NCBI GenBank assembly: GCA_963555705.1
Contig: OY743174.1
Location: forward strand, 62,022,234 to 62,086,233
Direction: 5' to 3'
Length of the DNA: 64,000 nucleotides
Source: Ligustrum vulgare
Taxonomy: Eukaryota > Streptophyta > Magnoliopsida > Lamiales > Oleaceae
Of the stretch, positions 33,051 through 50,100 are shown in pieces. The notes beneath the pieces are model-generated. The model was not told the origin of the DNA. It ran no database searches and saw nothing but the letters and a program-made list of their open reading frames with translations. Each line of letters opens with the position of its first letter. Position 1 is the first letter of the stretch. Position numbers and translations under genes: made by a program.

Positions 33051-34190
33051 AAAATAACTCTCCACAACACCACCCGAACCCCAACCCTCACGCCACCCAA
33101 CCCCCACCCCAAATAACAAAAAAAAAAAAAAACATAATCAATCAGAAATTAACCCTCTCTATTCTCCTCTGATCTCTGGCCTTCTACGCCCTCTCTTCGA
33201 CAACTATGTAACGGCGGTTGCAATAATAGCGAGGCCACTTGACAGCGGAGATGGGCAGCACCAACTTCAGCATGGCAGCGTGATTGTGCTTTCGAGCACA
33301 GTGCTTTCGAACAGGCAACAGATCCGTCGCGCGATGGATCTGCACTCTCCCATCGCGCGAAGTCACTGATCTAAAGGCCGAATATTTGGAGTTGTTGGTT
33401 TTATAGCAATAGCACTTTCTTTCATTCTTTTTTTTTCTTTGGTTGGGGACGCCGCGACAACAGCGTTGGGAGGGCGATAGGGGCGTTGAGACCTACCTTC
33501 TTCTTTTTCTTTGGGAGGGCGGGGGCGACGACGTTGGGAGGGTGGCGATGTTGGGGGACTGGTGGTGGACTGGCGGTAGTGTGTTGATGTGATACGTTGT
33601 GACCTAATTCGTGTCTGTGTCTAGTGCCTGCCTTCTTTTTTTTCTTTGGGAGGGCGATGGCGACGACGACGTTGGGAGGGTGGCGACGTTGGGGGACTGG
33701 TGGTAGTGTGTTGGTGTGATATGTTGTGACCTAATTCGCGTTTGTGTCCTAATAATTTGATAATTTGTGACTTAAAATATTTGTGACATGATAAATCGTG
33801 CCCTAATAATATAATAATTGTGACTTAAAATATTCATGACCCAATAATTTGATAAGTCGTGACCTAAAAATAACTCGAGATCGATTAATTTAAAATATGT
33901 GACCTTGAAATTGTTATTACGAAGTAAAAAATTGTTATTGTGATGTAAAGAAACTCATTTTGTGTTTTGATAATTTGTGACCTTAAAATTTGTGACTTAC
34001 TATTTTGATAATTTGTGACATGAAAGATTTGCATTTGTGACCTAAAATTATATTGCGTTGTGACATCAACTTATATAATTAATAAAGTATTTTTATTTAT
34101 TTAATTTAATTAATTACATATTATTAAAACTTGATTTTTGAACTTTTTGAACTTATACCTTAAAATTGAAATTGTGTATAGTTAATTACC
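32920..34190. mobile_element. GTCACAA-repeat element A
   Basis: Diverged inverted termini flank the block. On the left, GAAATTATACCC and TTTCAAAAATCAAGTATAAC; on the right, on the opposite strand, TTCAAAAATCAAG within a similar context. The interior has two parts: a GC-rich section (about 33060-33730) with near-repeats such as GACGTTGGGAGGGTGGCGA, and a degenerate array of GTGACCTAA-type motifs (33725-34060), the complement of GTCACAA. The same design, reversed, is seen at 43875-45515. A short minus-strand frame at 33184-33366 has no recognisable domain. I infer a non-autonomous transposon. Confidence 0.5.
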
Positions 34191-34678
34191 TTATATATGT
34201 ATTTTTCCCTTTTTGAAAAGCGGAGTGGGATGGGACGAGAATTAAGAAAATCCTCATTTATCATCCGTTTAATTAATTATTATAATTTTAATAATATTAT
34301 TTATTTTAAATATAATTTTAATTAAAAAATATAAAATAAATACGAGTTCGAAAAGTTGGGGCTGGGACACGAATCATGGTCCTGCCCTGTTTCCTATTTG
34401 CGACTAAAAATCTTATTTTCCCTAATAAAAAATGGACTTGGCTATTTATAAACGTAAGTCAATAGGCTAAAGCATAAAAAATGAAAATAAATAAATAAAA
34501 TACGGACAAAAAATGCAAAGCTTTGCATCTTTGATACCAACTTTATTGCATTTTCATTGTCATGGAAATATTAGTCTAGGATGACACACAAACTAATGAA
34601 TACCGATAAAGTCGAAAGGAATTGGAAGTAACAATACGAAACAACATGAAATACCGTCACTACTAGAACCCCTATTCT

Positions 34679-39119
<4,441 letters not shown>

Positions 39120-39149
39120 TGCTAACTTTCGAACTGAACAGTTGCTTCT

Positions 39150-39320
39150 CTTCTTCCAGTGAGCAAAAGCTCCAGCATTTCCAGCGAGTTGAAGCTGCTG
39201 CGAGTTGAAGCTCCAGCATTTCGAGCGAGCCGAAGCTCCAGCATTTCCGGCGAGTTGAAGCTTCAACATTTCCAGTCATCCAGTGCATTGAAGCTCCAGC
39301 ATTTCCCACAAGTATAAATG
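39150..39320 (-). promoter_or_regulatory. Minisatellite leader and promoter of AKR copy 3
   Basis: A unit of about 22-30 bp, GAGTTGAAGCTCCAGCATTT, is repeated about six times with variation between 39165 and 39305. Copies 2 and 4 each have a single equivalent (GAGTTGAAGCTCCACCATTT and GAATTGAAGCTCCAACATTT), so the array is a local amplification. A TATA-like CATTTATACTT lies at about 39308-39319 on the gene strand, next to a (GGAT)n run. The array is open in the AKR reading frame. Confidence 0.7.
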
Positions 39321-39671
39321 GATGGATGGATAGACAGATGGGCTCATGACTCACAGTAAAATATTTGTACATGTAGAATAATAATCCATTCAAATTACAG
39401 AAACCACAGTTATTTTGTTAATTATTTTTTGATCCTATATGCAAAACATATAGCATTTTAAGAAATAACTTTATATGTACAATTTTTTAAATAATGTAAC
39501 GAGTAACGATTATATTATATGTAGTATTTCGTTTAATTAAAATTAAGCATGCATGTCTCGATCTAACTCAAAATAATTAATAACTGTCAATCATTAAATT
39601 TAAAACAAGAAGAAAGAAAGGAAAATATAATTTAATGCCAATTATGCAATGTGTGAGGAATTTCGAAATCT

Positions 39672-39946
39672 TAGTCCATCCGTCCCATTTATATAGGCTA
39701 GTTTGACTTTTCACACAAATTAAGAAAACATATTTAATATTTTTGAAAATGTAATTTTAATTTGTAAAAAAAAGTTCTCAAATTACCCTTATTTAAATAT
39801 CAAAACTATTATTATTGAAAGTTTTAAATAGTGGTACATTAGTAAATAAACAAAATAAATACTTCCCAATAAAGAAATAAGTCTATATATTTGGGACCAA
39901 AAAAAATGGAAATGCAACATATACAAATGGAATGGAGGGAGTGTTA
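39672..39946. mobile_element. Stowaway-like MITE
   Basis: GTCCATCCGTCCCATTTATA on the left and AAATGGAATGGAGGGAGT on the right form imperfect inverted ends like the CTCCCTCCGTCCC termini of Stowaway (Tc1/mariner) MITEs. TA dinucleotides are present at the edges. About 275 bp, non-coding. Confidence 0.7.
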
Positions 39947-40162
39947 TGAAATACAAATATTCTACTTGAACAACCCTTTAACTTTTAGGCTTAAGATTTT
40001 TGCATTTCTCAATATATATTTGCAAAAAATATATTTATCATGGTTATTGCCCATTGCACCATAATCTATCTATCACGTCACGTCATCCAATAGCTCATGT
40101 AAACGTTTGATAACCATTACATTCACCCTTCAGGTTATAATAAGGAAATTGGCACCCATTAC

Positions 40163-40851
40163 TAGAGGTGTCAAGACGGACGAACGGACCGACCAGACTC
40201 GTGAAAATCGGCTCGGATTGATCCGGGATCGCGGACCGATCCGTGACCCGTAAAAAACCTTCGCGAGTTTTACGGGTCAACCCTTCGCGAGCCGCGGTTA
40301 ACCCACTAGCCCGTAAAAAAAATAAAAATAAACTGTTTTTATTAAATATGGTAATATTGAAAATCTCTCTTCTTCTAGAAACTCTAATACAAATTTTAAA
40401 TTAAAATCTTATTTTTTTTCTCCCTAATAGCTAAAAAAGTAATGTTTTTTGATAATAGTAATTAGAAAATACATTTATTATTTAATTGTTATTTGTTTAT
40501 ATTTTATTTAAATTTGCAAATTTAGAAGTAATTCATATAACATAAACTATAATTTTAAATTCCATATAAATATTTTATGGTATAAATATGAATTTATCAT
40601 TTTAATCATTTTATATTTAGAAACTTGACAAAAAATTTGCTATAAATATGAAAAAATCTATGTTTTTATTCATACGGACCAAATCAAAACAAACTGCGAC
40701 CCACATGGGCCAGCGGGCGGGCCTGGTTGTAGTTCAAAATTTGCGGGTTGACCCGTAACCCGCAGCGGGCGGATTTTTTTTCAAGCGGGCCGTTACTAGG
40801 CTTTTTATTGGCAGGTCGATTCGGCCCAGACCACCCGGATTGACACCTCTA
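40163..40851. mobile_element. hAT-type non-autonomous element with perfect 8-bp target duplication
   Basis: The ends TAGAGGTGTCAA and TTGACACCTCTA are perfect inverted repeats, flanked on both sides by CCCATTAC (40055 plus 100 to 40162, that is 40155-40162, and 40852-40859). Subterminal GC-rich blocks (GGACCGATCCGTGACCCG, CGGGTTGACCCGTAACCCG) surround an AT-rich core. There is no transposase frame. This is the cleanest transposon boundary in the window. Confidence 0.92.
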
Positions 40852-41169
40852 CCCATTACTTAAAATCTTTTTTTTTTTTTAAAAAAAAAAATTAATTTTT
40901 AACCATAAATTCTATCAATAAAATAATCTACATATAAACTCAAAAAGATTTCCTACTTTTAACCACGTATTTTTAAAAAATTACTATTATAAATTACATT
41001 ATATAAAATAGAGGTTTGATCTATTGCCCACTGTGAGCAGCATAATATTTGTCTATAATCAGTAAAAAACTGTCAAGTGATCAACATTTTAAAAATTAGA
41101 CATTTGTCATATTTTCATTGGCCGTGTACAATTCTTATGTTAGCCACGATAAGTAATAGATTAAAGAGT

Positions 41170-41345
41170 AATTTTATGGAGACATTTTTTGAGGATATTT
41201 TTAAATGACTTTATGACATGTCACACATTCATTTGGTAGTGAAAATAACTATCCCACCACTTATTATTTCACCACCCAATAAGTGTGCGCCATATCATAA
41301 TATCACTTAAAAATGTATTTAAAAAATATATTTCTAGAATTATTG
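41170..41345. mobile_element. Palindromic MITE family 1, copy C
   Basis: The same block order as the copies at 13265 and 24738: GAGACATTTTTTGAGG, ATGACATGTCACACATTCATT, a GGTAGTGAAAATAACTAT centre, then CATATCATAATATCACTTAA. The arms are inverted. Intergenic, non-coding. Confidence 0.65.
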
Positions 41346-42550
41346 ATAGATGTGTATCAAATAGGGCGTAGAAGAGGACACGTGAAGCTAGTGCACATAA
41401 ATTATCCAATTTATTCCCAAAATCGGTCGGTAGGTGTCCGGTCATCTATGATGTTGAAGTACTAACTACCAATTTCCACGTTTCTCACGCTCTTTATTAT
41501 ATATATATAAGCTCCATACACTTGGATAAAGCAATTTGAACTGGATTTTTAGGGTCGTTTCCAACCACAGATCTTCCTTTCCTTATCTTTAAAAGTCACG
41601 GGATGGGAATTACTACATTTGGTGTCATTCAACCTTTTTTTTTTTTTTTTTTTTTCTAAAAACGAAAATCTTTGTGTACGTGGTAGGATATAGTTAAATA
41701 ACACGGTGAATCAAAAGTGAATTAACAAAAGGTGAAACAAACACATGATCCATGTATACTTTTATCAGGATTGTTCTTCTGTCTGTCCTCAACTAGTATG
41801 AGTTATTTTGCTCCCATGTTGATATGATGACAAGCGAACATTGGTCCAATACTTACATTTATCATACAACAATGTTATATGAATAACACATTTAAATAAC
41901 GAGATGGACAACACACCGTATGGATTGTGTATTGTTCATTAAGTTGTTCAAATATGTTATTTATTAAGTATTTTTCTTTATCATATGGTGGTGAAATATG
42001 TTAATCAATACTCATTTGTCACACCGACGGGTGGACATTGTTCTCCTACCTGCCGTTATTTAACCTTATATGTAAACCAAATATTTAGCCTGCATTTGAG
42101 ATGAATGGATAAACAATATTTGTTTGGTAATACTGTTTGATTTAAAAATTGGTTTATTTATAATTTTGATGTAAAACGTAATTGTTGAAAATTAGAGAGA
42201 GAAAATGTGTATGATTAAAAAGTTATTTGAAAATTGTGTAGTTTATAAACAGATTTATAAGTTAATTTATTTTGTTTACCAAACAAATGCTAATTTATAA
42301 ATTGATAAAAATGAATAAATGGATCGTAAACATTGAAATATTAAAACTGACGAACCAAATTCCCAATAAGTCAAAGGCTGAGGACCGCCACTATAATTTT
42401 CCAGCACGTGTTGGTCCTATTTTTAAAAATAAAATAAGAAAATGATAGACAAAAATCTTTGATCTCGAATTTTTTTCAAAAAACTTATCCAAAAAGATGT
42501 TGACCGTTTATAAATAAATTTTCCGAACAGGAGTAGGATGACAATAATAC

Positions 42551-43296
42551 CTAGGCCTAGGCAAAATTTGAATCAATTGACGAACCCGATCGACCCAAAC
42601 CCACCCAATCGATTTTGGTTGGTTTTTCAAGTGATCGGGTTGGTTTGCAGGTTGGAAAATATAAATTTTGTTCGATTTGATTTGGATTGCGGTTTCAATT
42701 GAAAACTCAATTTAACACAACCCAAACCAACTCGTACTATTGATTATTAAAAAAAAAAAAAAAAATCCTAAATAGAACACAAAAATTAGTGGTGGTGTGT
42801 CATTTTACTAAGTTCAACTATTGCAAATTGAAGAAATAAAACCACTTTTGTTTACAAAATCTTATTGTCAACTATTTTGTGTTGAATTCAACCAATACTT
42901 TGTTTTTAAAAATCCAAAATTCCACCAATATGTTTCCTAGAAGGCTGTAACCACTTAAGGTAGGAAATCGTTTCAACGAATTTAAAATAACTTAGAAGGA
43001 AAGTATCATATTTGTATTCAATGCTTACACATTGCCCAAAAATTTGGGACAAAAATTAACCAAAATAAAATAAATAATAATACAAAAATACAATTAATTC
43101 AATCTAAGGTCCAAAAATAAAAAATGCCCAAAATGAAGCCTAGACCGCAAACCAACTCGATCCAAACCTCTCAACGTTGGTTTGGGTTTTAAAGTTTTAA
43201 TTGGTTTCATTGGGTTGGTTTTCAGACAAACCGATTTGGTCGGTTTGGGTTCGGGTTGGTCTCCAACCCGACCCAAACCAACACACGCCCAGCCCT
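42551..43296. mobile_element. hAT-type non-autonomous element with perfect 8-bp target duplication
   Basis: AATAATAC lies directly outside both ends (42543-42550 and 43297-43304). The element starts CTAGGCCTAGGC and ends CACACGCCCAGCCCT. Subterminal CCCAACCC/GGGTTGGT-type motifs occur in both orientations, as in the element at 35094. Small open frames inside (43094-43276 and 43201-43419) are artefacts of this composition. Confidence 0.85.
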
Positions 43297-43870
43297 AATA
43301 ATACTCAAGAACTTGAAATCCGTTGTGTACCCAACACAAATGAGCGAAAATTACCCGACTCAATGGGTTTGTGGGTAAGGTATGGTGTAGAATACGTAAC
43401 AGGTTTTAAATTGATATAAAAGTATACTTGCACCCTAATCTTACCCGACCCACCACTCTTAAGTGGGTATATGGATAGGGTAGCATATGAGCATTATAAA
43501 TCTCTAGTAGGTAGGGTATGAATTTTCTAAACCCAGAGGCGGATCTAGTCGGCTGCGAGGTAGAATAGCCGCGCTAGTTGAATTCCGGCGAACTCGATTT
43601 TTTTTCTCATGAATCTCAGTTTTTCAACACCGGTAGATCCATAACCAGATTGATATTGCCGGAGTCGTTGAGTTTGAAATGTCAGATTTCAGAAATCTAA
43701 CTCTTATGTCTCCCTTCCACCGTCTCCGATCTTGGTTTTGCAGGTACGATTGCAGCCGTCTGCTACCTGTATGTATGGCCATGGAGAAGAAGATGAAAAG
43801 AATAATTGTGCCCTTTTTTTAATCATTTGGGCTCACTTAATTGTCCCATCAATTGACTTCAATGCTATCT
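43297..43870. other. Intergenic between hAT element and GTCACAA element B
   Basis: No gene seen. A moderately GC-rich stretch around 43530-43790 contains GAGGCGGATCTAG and GCCGTCTGCTACCTG. It resembles a degraded transposon, but no ends pair. Confidence 0.4.
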
Positions 43871-43874
43871 AAAT

Positions 43875-45515
43875 ATTTGAGTGGGAAAATTACATAGAGA
43901 CTTGTTTTTCAAAGATGAAATTCAAAAATGGGAAGAATACATAAATAAGATTTTTAAAGTACACATTTTCAAAATTAAGAAACTTAATGTTTTATTTCAA
44001 AAATCAGGTCATAATTAATTATATATTTTATTGTTTATGATCACAAGTTACAATTTTTAGGTCACAACTTATTATTGTCACAACTCGTAATATTTTAGGT
44101 CACAAGTCACAAATCAGGCCATGAGTTTATGGTCACAGTTACAATTTTTTAGGTCACAATTTATTTCTCGATCACAAATTTCGAATTTCGTTGGCCACGA
44201 TTTTTTTTTTGTCACAAATCTGAAGTCAATTGGTCACAACTTAAAAAATTATGAGTTACAATTTCTTTATTAGTCACAAATCACAAATTTTATCGGTCAC
44301 AATTTTTTCTCGGATACAAATTAAGAATTTTTTAGGTCACAATTTTTACAAATCACTACTTTTTTTTTTTTTTTTGTCACAAATCATAAATTTTATAGGT
44401 CACAATTTATAAAATTATTTGGTTTACTCATTTTTCGGTCACAAATTATCGATTCAGTTGGTCACAAACCACAAATTTTATAGGTCACAACTTATTTAAC
44501 GGTTATAAAATTTCAAATTAATTAGTTACAATTACAAATTTTGTCATAATCTTAAATTTTTGTAGGTCACATAATATTTTCTAGTCACAAATTACAAACT
44601 TATTGGTCACAATCAATCTTAATCCTACCCCAGTACCACCACCCAAACCCCCATCCCCACCACCACCACCACCACCACCACCACCTCCATTCCCCAACCA
44701 CCATCCTCAAACCCATTGTCAACACCAAATCGCTACCAACCACCACCAATACTGCCACAACCAAAACAATAACACTCCACAACCTTCAAAACAAACACCA
44801 GAATAAAAGCAATCACATAGCCACCACTATAATAACTCACATTGCCGACACCGACATCAATCACATCAACGCACCATAGTCACCACCACTAGCAGCCACC
44901 TGCAAAGGCTGAAGATGAAAAACATGAGCGTCATTATCTTCTTGCATCACGATGTGCGGAAGTGGTGGTGGTGGTGGATCAAACAGATAGAACACTTTTG
45001 TTTGAAGATGATAAAAACCATCACTAACCACCACTAAAAAGAGCACCGTTGATAAACAAATCAACGTGTTTGAAGTGCATCCCTGCGATGGTAAGCACCA
45101 CTAATGAGCGGCATCACCGTCGATAATGCTCCAGCAACATCTAAGGGCCGCTGCGACGAAGATGATGAACTGATGAAGCGATGAATATCATCGTTGCAGC
45201 GGCGCATCTCATCGCCGCTGCTGCAACCATGGAGTCTTGCTTGCATTTACCATGTGCAAAAGTGTTGCAATCTCCTATCTGTGTTACCTTCGTTGAAAAG
45301 AGATGTTTGGCGAGGTGGTGACTATGGAGAGGCTGAAGGGAGAGGGTGTATAAAAAACCTAATTTCCTAATGGGGTGGGGAAGGTGGACCGGGTAATTAT
45401 ATTAAATAAATCTTAAATAGGTAAGTATGACCTGATTTGTGAAAGATTAAATCTATTAACTTAAAAATGAATTGTGGTATTTAAAAACTTGGCTACACGT
45501 AATTTCCGCATCAAA
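43875..45515. mobile_element. GTCACAA-repeat element B
   Basis: Diverged inverted termini of roughly 120-140 bp: left GGGAAAATTACATAGAGACTT to TTTCAAAAATCAGGTCATAA; right, on the other strand, GCGGAAATTACGTGTAGCC to TTTCACAAATCAGGTCATAC. Inside, 44030-44620 is a degenerate array of about 15 or more GGTCACAA motifs in one orientation. A (CCA)n run at 44650-44690 and a GC-rich section to about 45390 follow. Element A has the same two parts in reverse order. I infer a non-autonomous, possibly Mutator-like, transposon. The target duplication was not identified. Confidence 0.55.
44655..44692. repeat. (CCA)n microsatellite
   Basis: A near-perfect CCA trinucleotide run inside element B, which produces a spurious proline-rich frame. 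Confidence 0.9.
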
Positions 45516-45569
45516 AATCTTGTGAGGTAAATTTTTTTTCTAAATTTCAGATCCTAATTCATTTAATTA

Positions 45570-48346
45570 GGTGTTTAATAATTAAAATAAATATAATATT
45601 ATATATAAGATAAACATAATTATCTATTATATATTATATTAAAACTAATATAATATTATATAAAAAACTCAAATTTTGACGTCACAGCCTCCCTTATCCC
45701 TGCCCTTGCCCACCCCACCCCACCCCACCCCAAACCACACCAAAAATAATTTTTATTTTTTTCCTTTCGATATTTTCCTATCATTTCCCATTCCACCCCA
45801 CCCACCCTATCCCACCTCATCGCAAAGTGACAAATTGATCTTACTCTAGCCACAGCCCCACCCACCCCCACCCCACCTCACCACCCATATCCTACCACAC
45901 CCCAAAAAATAAGTGTTTTTTTCCTCTCTCGATGTTTTCCTACACTTCTTCATCCCAACCCACCTCATCGCAAAGTGACAAATTGATCTTACCCCAACCA
46001 CAAACCACGAAAACACCCCGCCCGCCTCGCGCCCACCCCACCCCTCCCCCACCACAAAAATGATTGTTTTCCTTTTACTTTTCCACTTATCCCCACACAG
46101 CCCGACACCACCCTACCCATCTCACCCCAAAAATGATTTTTTTCCTACTACTTTTCCACACCCCCACCAACCCCACCCCGACACTACCCTGCCCACCCCA
46201 CCCCATAAAAATGAGGGTTTTTTTTATCTCTCCTTATTTTTCCGCCCTACCCCGCCACCCACCCCATCCAGACCCTACCCCACCACCCACCCCACCCAAA
46301 AATGATTTTTTTCTTCTTATTTTTCACACCCCGGCCCCGACCTTACCTGCCACCCACCCAACCAATCGAACTCAACCCAACCTCACCGAAAAATGATTTT
46401 TTTCTTTCACTTTTCCTCACCTCACCCCACCCAGACCATACCCTTGCACCCACCCCTCCATACCCACCCACCCCATTCCTACATACCTCCCAAAAATGAT
46501 TTTTTTCTTCAATTTTTCACACCCCAGCCACCCACCTCGCTCCCGAACCTACCCCGACACCCACCCAACCAACTGACCCCACCCAAAAATAATTTTACTT
46601 TTCCACACCTCATCCCGACCCTAGCCCGTCACCTAGCAACCCCACCACTATCCACCCCACCCAAAAATGATTTTGTTTTCCTTTCCACACATCGTCTCGA
46701 CCCTACACCCGTCATCCACCAACCCCACCTCTACCCAAAAATGATTTTTCTTCTTCTAATTTTTCACACCCCGTCCCTACCCCGCCACCCACCCCACAAA
46801 TCGACCCCACCCAAAAATGATTTTTTTCTTCTACTTTTCCTTGTCCAATGGTCACACAAAGTTATAGATGATCACAACCTCTAATATAATTAGTCACAAT
46901 CATTTATAGTTGGTCACATATTATTTATTTATTGGTCACAACTTACTCATTTTTTTTCACGGTTAGTTAATATTTTTTGTCACAATTACCTAATAATTGG
47001 TCACATTCCGTACTCATCACAAGTCACACAAAGTCACATTTAGTCGACATTTTGGTTACATTTACCTAATAATTCGTTCACCCCACCCCACCCCACCCCA
47101 CATGCAAAGTCACAACAAGTCACACAATGTCACAATTTGTCACACAATATCACAATTACAAATTTAATTGAAAAACCCCTCCCACCTACCCACTCATTCC
47201 TAAAGTCACAGTTGGTCACACAAGGTCATAGTTTGATCACAAAAAGTCGCAGTTTGGTCACACGAGGTCACAGTTAGATCACAATTGATTTAGTTGCAAA
47301 ATTCGATCGCATAAAGTCACAGTCGATTACACGAAGTCACGGTTTGTTCACACTAGGTCACAGTTTGGTAACACATGTGACCGAACTGAGACTTTGTGTG
47401 ACCGAACTATGACCTTGTGTGTTCAAATCATGACTTTGTGTGATCAAGTAGGGATGTGACCAATTATTAGGTAAAATGATCAAAATATTTACTAATTGTG
47501 ACTTGTGAGAAATGGGGGATGGACCAAGAAAACTAAAAATACGGAATGTGACCAAATATTAGGTAATTGTGACAAAAATATTAACTAATTGTGATTGAGG
47601 AAACGAGTAAATTATGACCAATAAATAAATAATATGTACCCATTATATGATAATTTTGATCAATTATAGGTAAATGTGATCAAAATATTGACTAATTGTG
47701 AGTTTGTGCGACTTATGATAAGTGCGGAATGTGATCAGGAAAACAAGTAAGTTGTGGATCAATCAATAAATAAATTGCGATCAATTATTGATGACAATGA
47801 CCAATTATTAGGTAATTATGACCAATAAATAAATAATATGTGATCAATTATGGATGATTGTGACCAACTGTGACTTGGTGTGACCATTGGACGAGGACGT
47901 GATGTGACCTACAATTGTGTCAAATATGACTATGTATGACCGAACCGTGACTTTGTGAGAATGAAGTGTGACTTTATGTGATCGACCTGTGACCTCGTGT
48001 GATCTAAATGTGACCTCGTTTGACCTAATTGTGATCTCTTTTGACCTAACTGCGACCTCGTTTGACCTAACTGCGACTTTGTGTGACCAAACTTTGACCT
48101 TATGTGACCAACTGTGACTTTGGAGGGGTGAGTTTTACAACTAAATTTGTAATTGTGACTCTGTGTGACTTAACTGCGATCTCCTGTGACCTTGCGTGAC
48201 TGACTATGACTTTAGGGGTGTGGTAGAGGTCGTGTGGGGCTAGAAAAAATAGAAGAAATCATTTTTTTTGTGATGAGGTGGGGTCGGGGTTGGAAAAGTA
48301 GAAGAAAAAAATTATTTTTTTGGGGTGGGTGGGGGTAGGGTGGAGT

Positions 48347-48381
<35 letters not shown>

Positions 48382-49244
48382 GAGAAAAAGTAGAAGAAAA
48401 AAATTATTTTTTGGAGTGGAGTGGGTGGGTAGGATGGGGTCGGGGTCGGGGTCGAGGTCGGGTTAGGGGTTGAAAAAGTAGAAGAAAAAATTTATTTTTG
48501 GGTGAGTGGGTGCGTGGATGGGGTGGGGTGGGGTAGCTTAGGGTAGGGTAGGGTAGGATAGGGTGGGGTGGGGTGTGGATGGGGTGATTGAGGGTGAAGT
48601 GTGAAAAAATAGAAGAAAAAATATTTTTGGATGGGGTATGTGGGTGGCGGGGTGCGGAGGGATGTGGTGGGGTGGAGCGGTTGGGGGGAAGTGTGACAAA
48701 AATACAATAGAAGAATAATCATTTTTGGGTGGGGTGGTTGGGGTGAGGTGTGAAAAAATAGAAAAAATCATTTTTTGATGGGGGTAAGGTGGGTGAGTGG
48801 CGGGTGTGGTGGGATAGGATGGGCGGTTGAGATGAAGTGTGAAAAAATAGAAGAAAAATCATTTTTGGGTGGGGTGGGTTGTTGTGGGATTGTGGGGTGG
48901 GGTGGGTGTGAAAATATAAAAGAAAAATCATTTTTAGGTAGGGCGAGGTGGGGTTAGGTCTGTGGCTGGGTAAGATCAATTTGTCACTTTACGGTGAGGT
49001 GTGAGCTATGGTTGGATGGGGTGGGGTGGGAAAACATCGAGGGGGAGGGGGATTTTGGGGTAGGGTCGGGTGGGTTGGGTGATGGGTGGAGGTGGAGGCG
49101 GAGGCGGGTGGGGGTGAGGAAGGTTATCACGCCAAAATTTGAATTTTTGATTTAATATTATATTGGTTTTAATATAATATATAATTAGATAATTATGTTT
49201 ATATTAGATATAATATTATATTTATTTTTAATTATTAAGCACCC
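45570..49244. mobile_element. GTCACAA foldback element C, imperfect palindrome of about 3.7 kb
   Basis: The left end GGTGTTTAATAATTAAAAT and the right end, whose complement reads GGGTGCTTAATAATTAAAAA, start two arms of about 1.8 kb each. Going inward, each arm has an AT-rich part (TAAACATAATTATCTA), then 9-10 degenerate units of roughly 90 bp. These combine a CCCCACCC-rich part with AAAAATGATTTTTTTCTTCT (left, 45690-46850) or its complement (right, 48230-49130). A degenerate GTCACAA array (left 46850-47372) or TGTGACC array (right 47373-48200) follows. The centre is near 47375, at ACACATGTGA. No open frame looks real. The structure resembles foldback transposons; no target duplication was identified. 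Confidence 0.7.
48340..48460 (+). repeat. (GGGGTC)n G-rich arrays
   Basis: Two runs of GGGGTCGGGGTCGGGG-type hexamers (about 48345-48385 and 48437-48470) in the right arm of element C. Tracts of four G at 2-nt spacing could form G-quadruplexes. The left arm has only interrupted counterparts. Confidence 0.8.
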
Positions 49245-50100
49245 GATTTTTTAAAAAAATGTTAAGTTTGTTAGTTATAGAAAGTGAAACTCAAAGTGTT
49301 ATAGTTATGTATTTTTCTCTATTTGAATTTACACTTGACCCAATAATAATTGATTTTCATGATTCCATTTATTTATTTTTTTATTTATTTTTTGTTCCAA
49401 TTTTACTGTAATTCGATTATAAAAATAAAGCACGCTGCGGAAGATGAAAATGCATAATGTGAATTCTTGAATTTTATGTTACATGTTTTCTTTGAGAAAT
49501 CCAATTAAGCCCATTAATTAGTAGAAGAATATAATATAATAAACAAAATGATGTACATAAATTTATAATTTTAATTTCTTTAGAGTATTTACTTTTATTT
49601 AAGAGATTGTCAAATATTATTATTGAAAGCTTTTTAGATTCACAATCATCAGACTTAATCGATGTCTTGAATTCAGTAAGTGAATTATTAAGATTTTGAG
49701 AATTGTGGTTTGTTAAATATTTGTTTTAGTACATTTCTATATTGATTAATTAATTTTTAATATTATTTAATTAAAAAATAATAAACAATCTCGCTATTGT
49801 GGTCGTTGACAATCGTCGGTCAACGATCAACGGTCCATGATCATCACAACTTTTAATGTTGGATCCCCCACTTTCTAAACCCGACCCATACCTACCAATT
49901 GCCATCTCTTAATAGGGGCTTGATATTCAAGACGATCACAACATTATTAAAAAACAGAAAGGAAACTAAATTATTCAATAGCCATGCAAAATATTACTAC
50001 GATAGATACACAAACTACTTACTAGAAATCTACAAAGGTAAATAAAAGCATGCACACGAAACTGCATGATATAAAGACACAAGGAGGATTATCCATTTTG
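49245..50100. other. Intergenic between foldback element and AKR copy 4
   Basis: AT-rich, with no gene or paired terminal repeats seen. A small GTCGTTGACAATCGTCGGTC cluster lies near 49801. Confidence 0.5.

Noticed and set aside
44600..45246. Short frames over the (CCA)n run and GC-rich part of element B
   Set aside because: Simple-repeat proline or tryptophan runs and no domain; the frames overlap on both strands.
46060..46884. Several Pro/His/Phe-rich frames of up to 163 codons
   Set aside because: They are produced by the CCCCACCC and TTTTTTCTTCT tandem units of the foldback element. Several frames and both arms show the same low-complexity composition.
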